Shown in pieces: positions 63,382 through 64,000 of a stretch of DNA of 64,000 nt (position 1 is its first letter; each line of letters starts with the position of its first letter). Source of the DNA: Plantago ovata (lineage: Eukaryota; Streptophyta; Magnoliopsida; Lamiales; Plantaginaceae); the NCBI GenBank assembly GCA_028274465.1, contig CM051456.1:16457745-16521744 (forward strand), given 5' to 3'. A program made the translations under genes and the position numbers. The notes under the pieces were generated by a model. That model ran no database searches and had not been told where the DNA came from. It worked only from the letters and a program-made list of their open reading frames with translations.

Positions 63382-63745
63382 ATGGCATCAAAAGTCTCAC
63401 CAGATCCTTTAGCCACAGGCAGAGTGATCGGAGATGTTGTTGATAACTTCAACACAAGTATCAAAATGTCTGTCATTTACAACTCCACTAAACATGTCTA
63501 CAATGGTCATGAACTCTTCCCTTCTGCAGTCACCTCCAAACCAAAAGTCGTGGTTCATACCGGTGACATGAGATCATTTTTCACCCTGGTAATGTCTACT
63601 GATCAGTCACATATAGTATACAGTTAACTAATCTTTAATTTAAGGATATCATTTCTAAACTTTTGGTTTAATATATATTGTAGATCATGACAGACCCTGA
63701 TGTCCCTGGTCCTAGTGATCCATACCTCAGGGAGCACCTCCACTG
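63382..63745 (+). CDS. TFL1/CENTRORADIALIS-type PEBP gene, first two exons (partial)
   Basis: Exon 1 is 63382-63588 (69 codons) and exon 2 is 63684-63745, exactly the 62-nt second exon typical of the FT/TFL1 family; the rest lies beyond the window. The protein begins [20 protein letters not shown] and continues through [33 protein letters not shown] and [10 protein letters not shown]. The His in REHLHW (about H87) sits where FT has Tyr85 and TFL1 has His88, the residue that largely separates floral repressors from activators, so this is a TFL1/CEN-class repressor candidate. Such proteins bind bZIP FD with 14-3-3 and maintain indeterminate meristems. The decisive fourth-exon loop is not visible. 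Intact as far as seen. Confidence 0.93.
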
Positions 63746-64000
63746 GTATACTTATAGTCTCTAGCTTACACTATAAAAACGCGTATTCTGTTTGCAAATT
63801 GAACTAAAAATGTATCCGATCCGGATAAATATGCAGGAAGCTGTATATGAATTTGTCTTGTTTCACCTCATTTCATTAAAAAAATTTCAAAATCATATTG
63901 GTTTGTGCAAAAATCTAATTAGCTAGCTCTAGAACATATATGTGTGGATATATATAGTTGAGTTAATTATAGTTCACACCAAGTACTGCAACATGATTAA

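Overview
This window is nuclear DNA from a flowering plant, almost certainly a core eudicot. The evidence is AT-rich intergenic DNA, genes split by short GT-AG introns, TATA boxes, MITEs with TA or TAA/TTA target-site duplications, and gene families specific to plants (PPR, ureide permease, BIC, TGA bZIP, TFL1/CEN). I cannot name the species. All exon maps were built by hand: intron borders were chosen so that phases add up and the product matches the known family, and each map sums to a whole number of codons.

Layout. 1-5 kb: the last codons of a pentatricopeptide-repeat gene (+), then a GPI-anchored type GH17 beta-1,3-glucanase (-). 5-11 kb: gene-poor, repeat-bearing DNA. 11.2-13 kb: a seven-exon ureide permease (-). 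16.3-18.4 kb: a root-type plastid ferredoxin with a probable leader intron (-). 19.8-21.8 kb: ribosomal protein uL1/RPL10a, with one apparent GC-AG intron (-). 22.2-23 kb: a Stowaway-like MITE beside a decayed LINE reverse-transcriptase fragment. 23.4-25.3 kb: complex III subunit QCR9 (-). 26 kb: a BIC-type cryptochrome inhibitor with a G-box promoter (-). 28.3-32.4 kb: an EMP70/TM9SF protein (-). 32.4-39.5 kb: a long gene desert with a Tourist-like MITE and local duplications. 39.5-44 kb: a TGA9/TGA10-type bZIP factor, twelve exons (+). 44.5-58.3 kb: five tandem alpha/beta-hydrolase paralogues, all on the minus strand. 58.3-63.4 kb: intergenic DNA with three MITEs. 63.4 kb to the end: the first two exons of a TFL1/CENTRORADIALIS-type PEBP gene (+).

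The genes do not form a pathway; apart from the hydrolase array they are unrelated neighbours. In that array three copies (B, C, E) look intact and two (A, D) each carry a single missing base that destroys the catalytic machinery. The copies split into two subfamilies that differ in whether a basic N-terminal exon is coding. I found no clearly undescribed system. The strongest leads are the hydrolase array, the GC-AG intron, and the pair of MITEs in the proximal promoter of the flowering-type gene.
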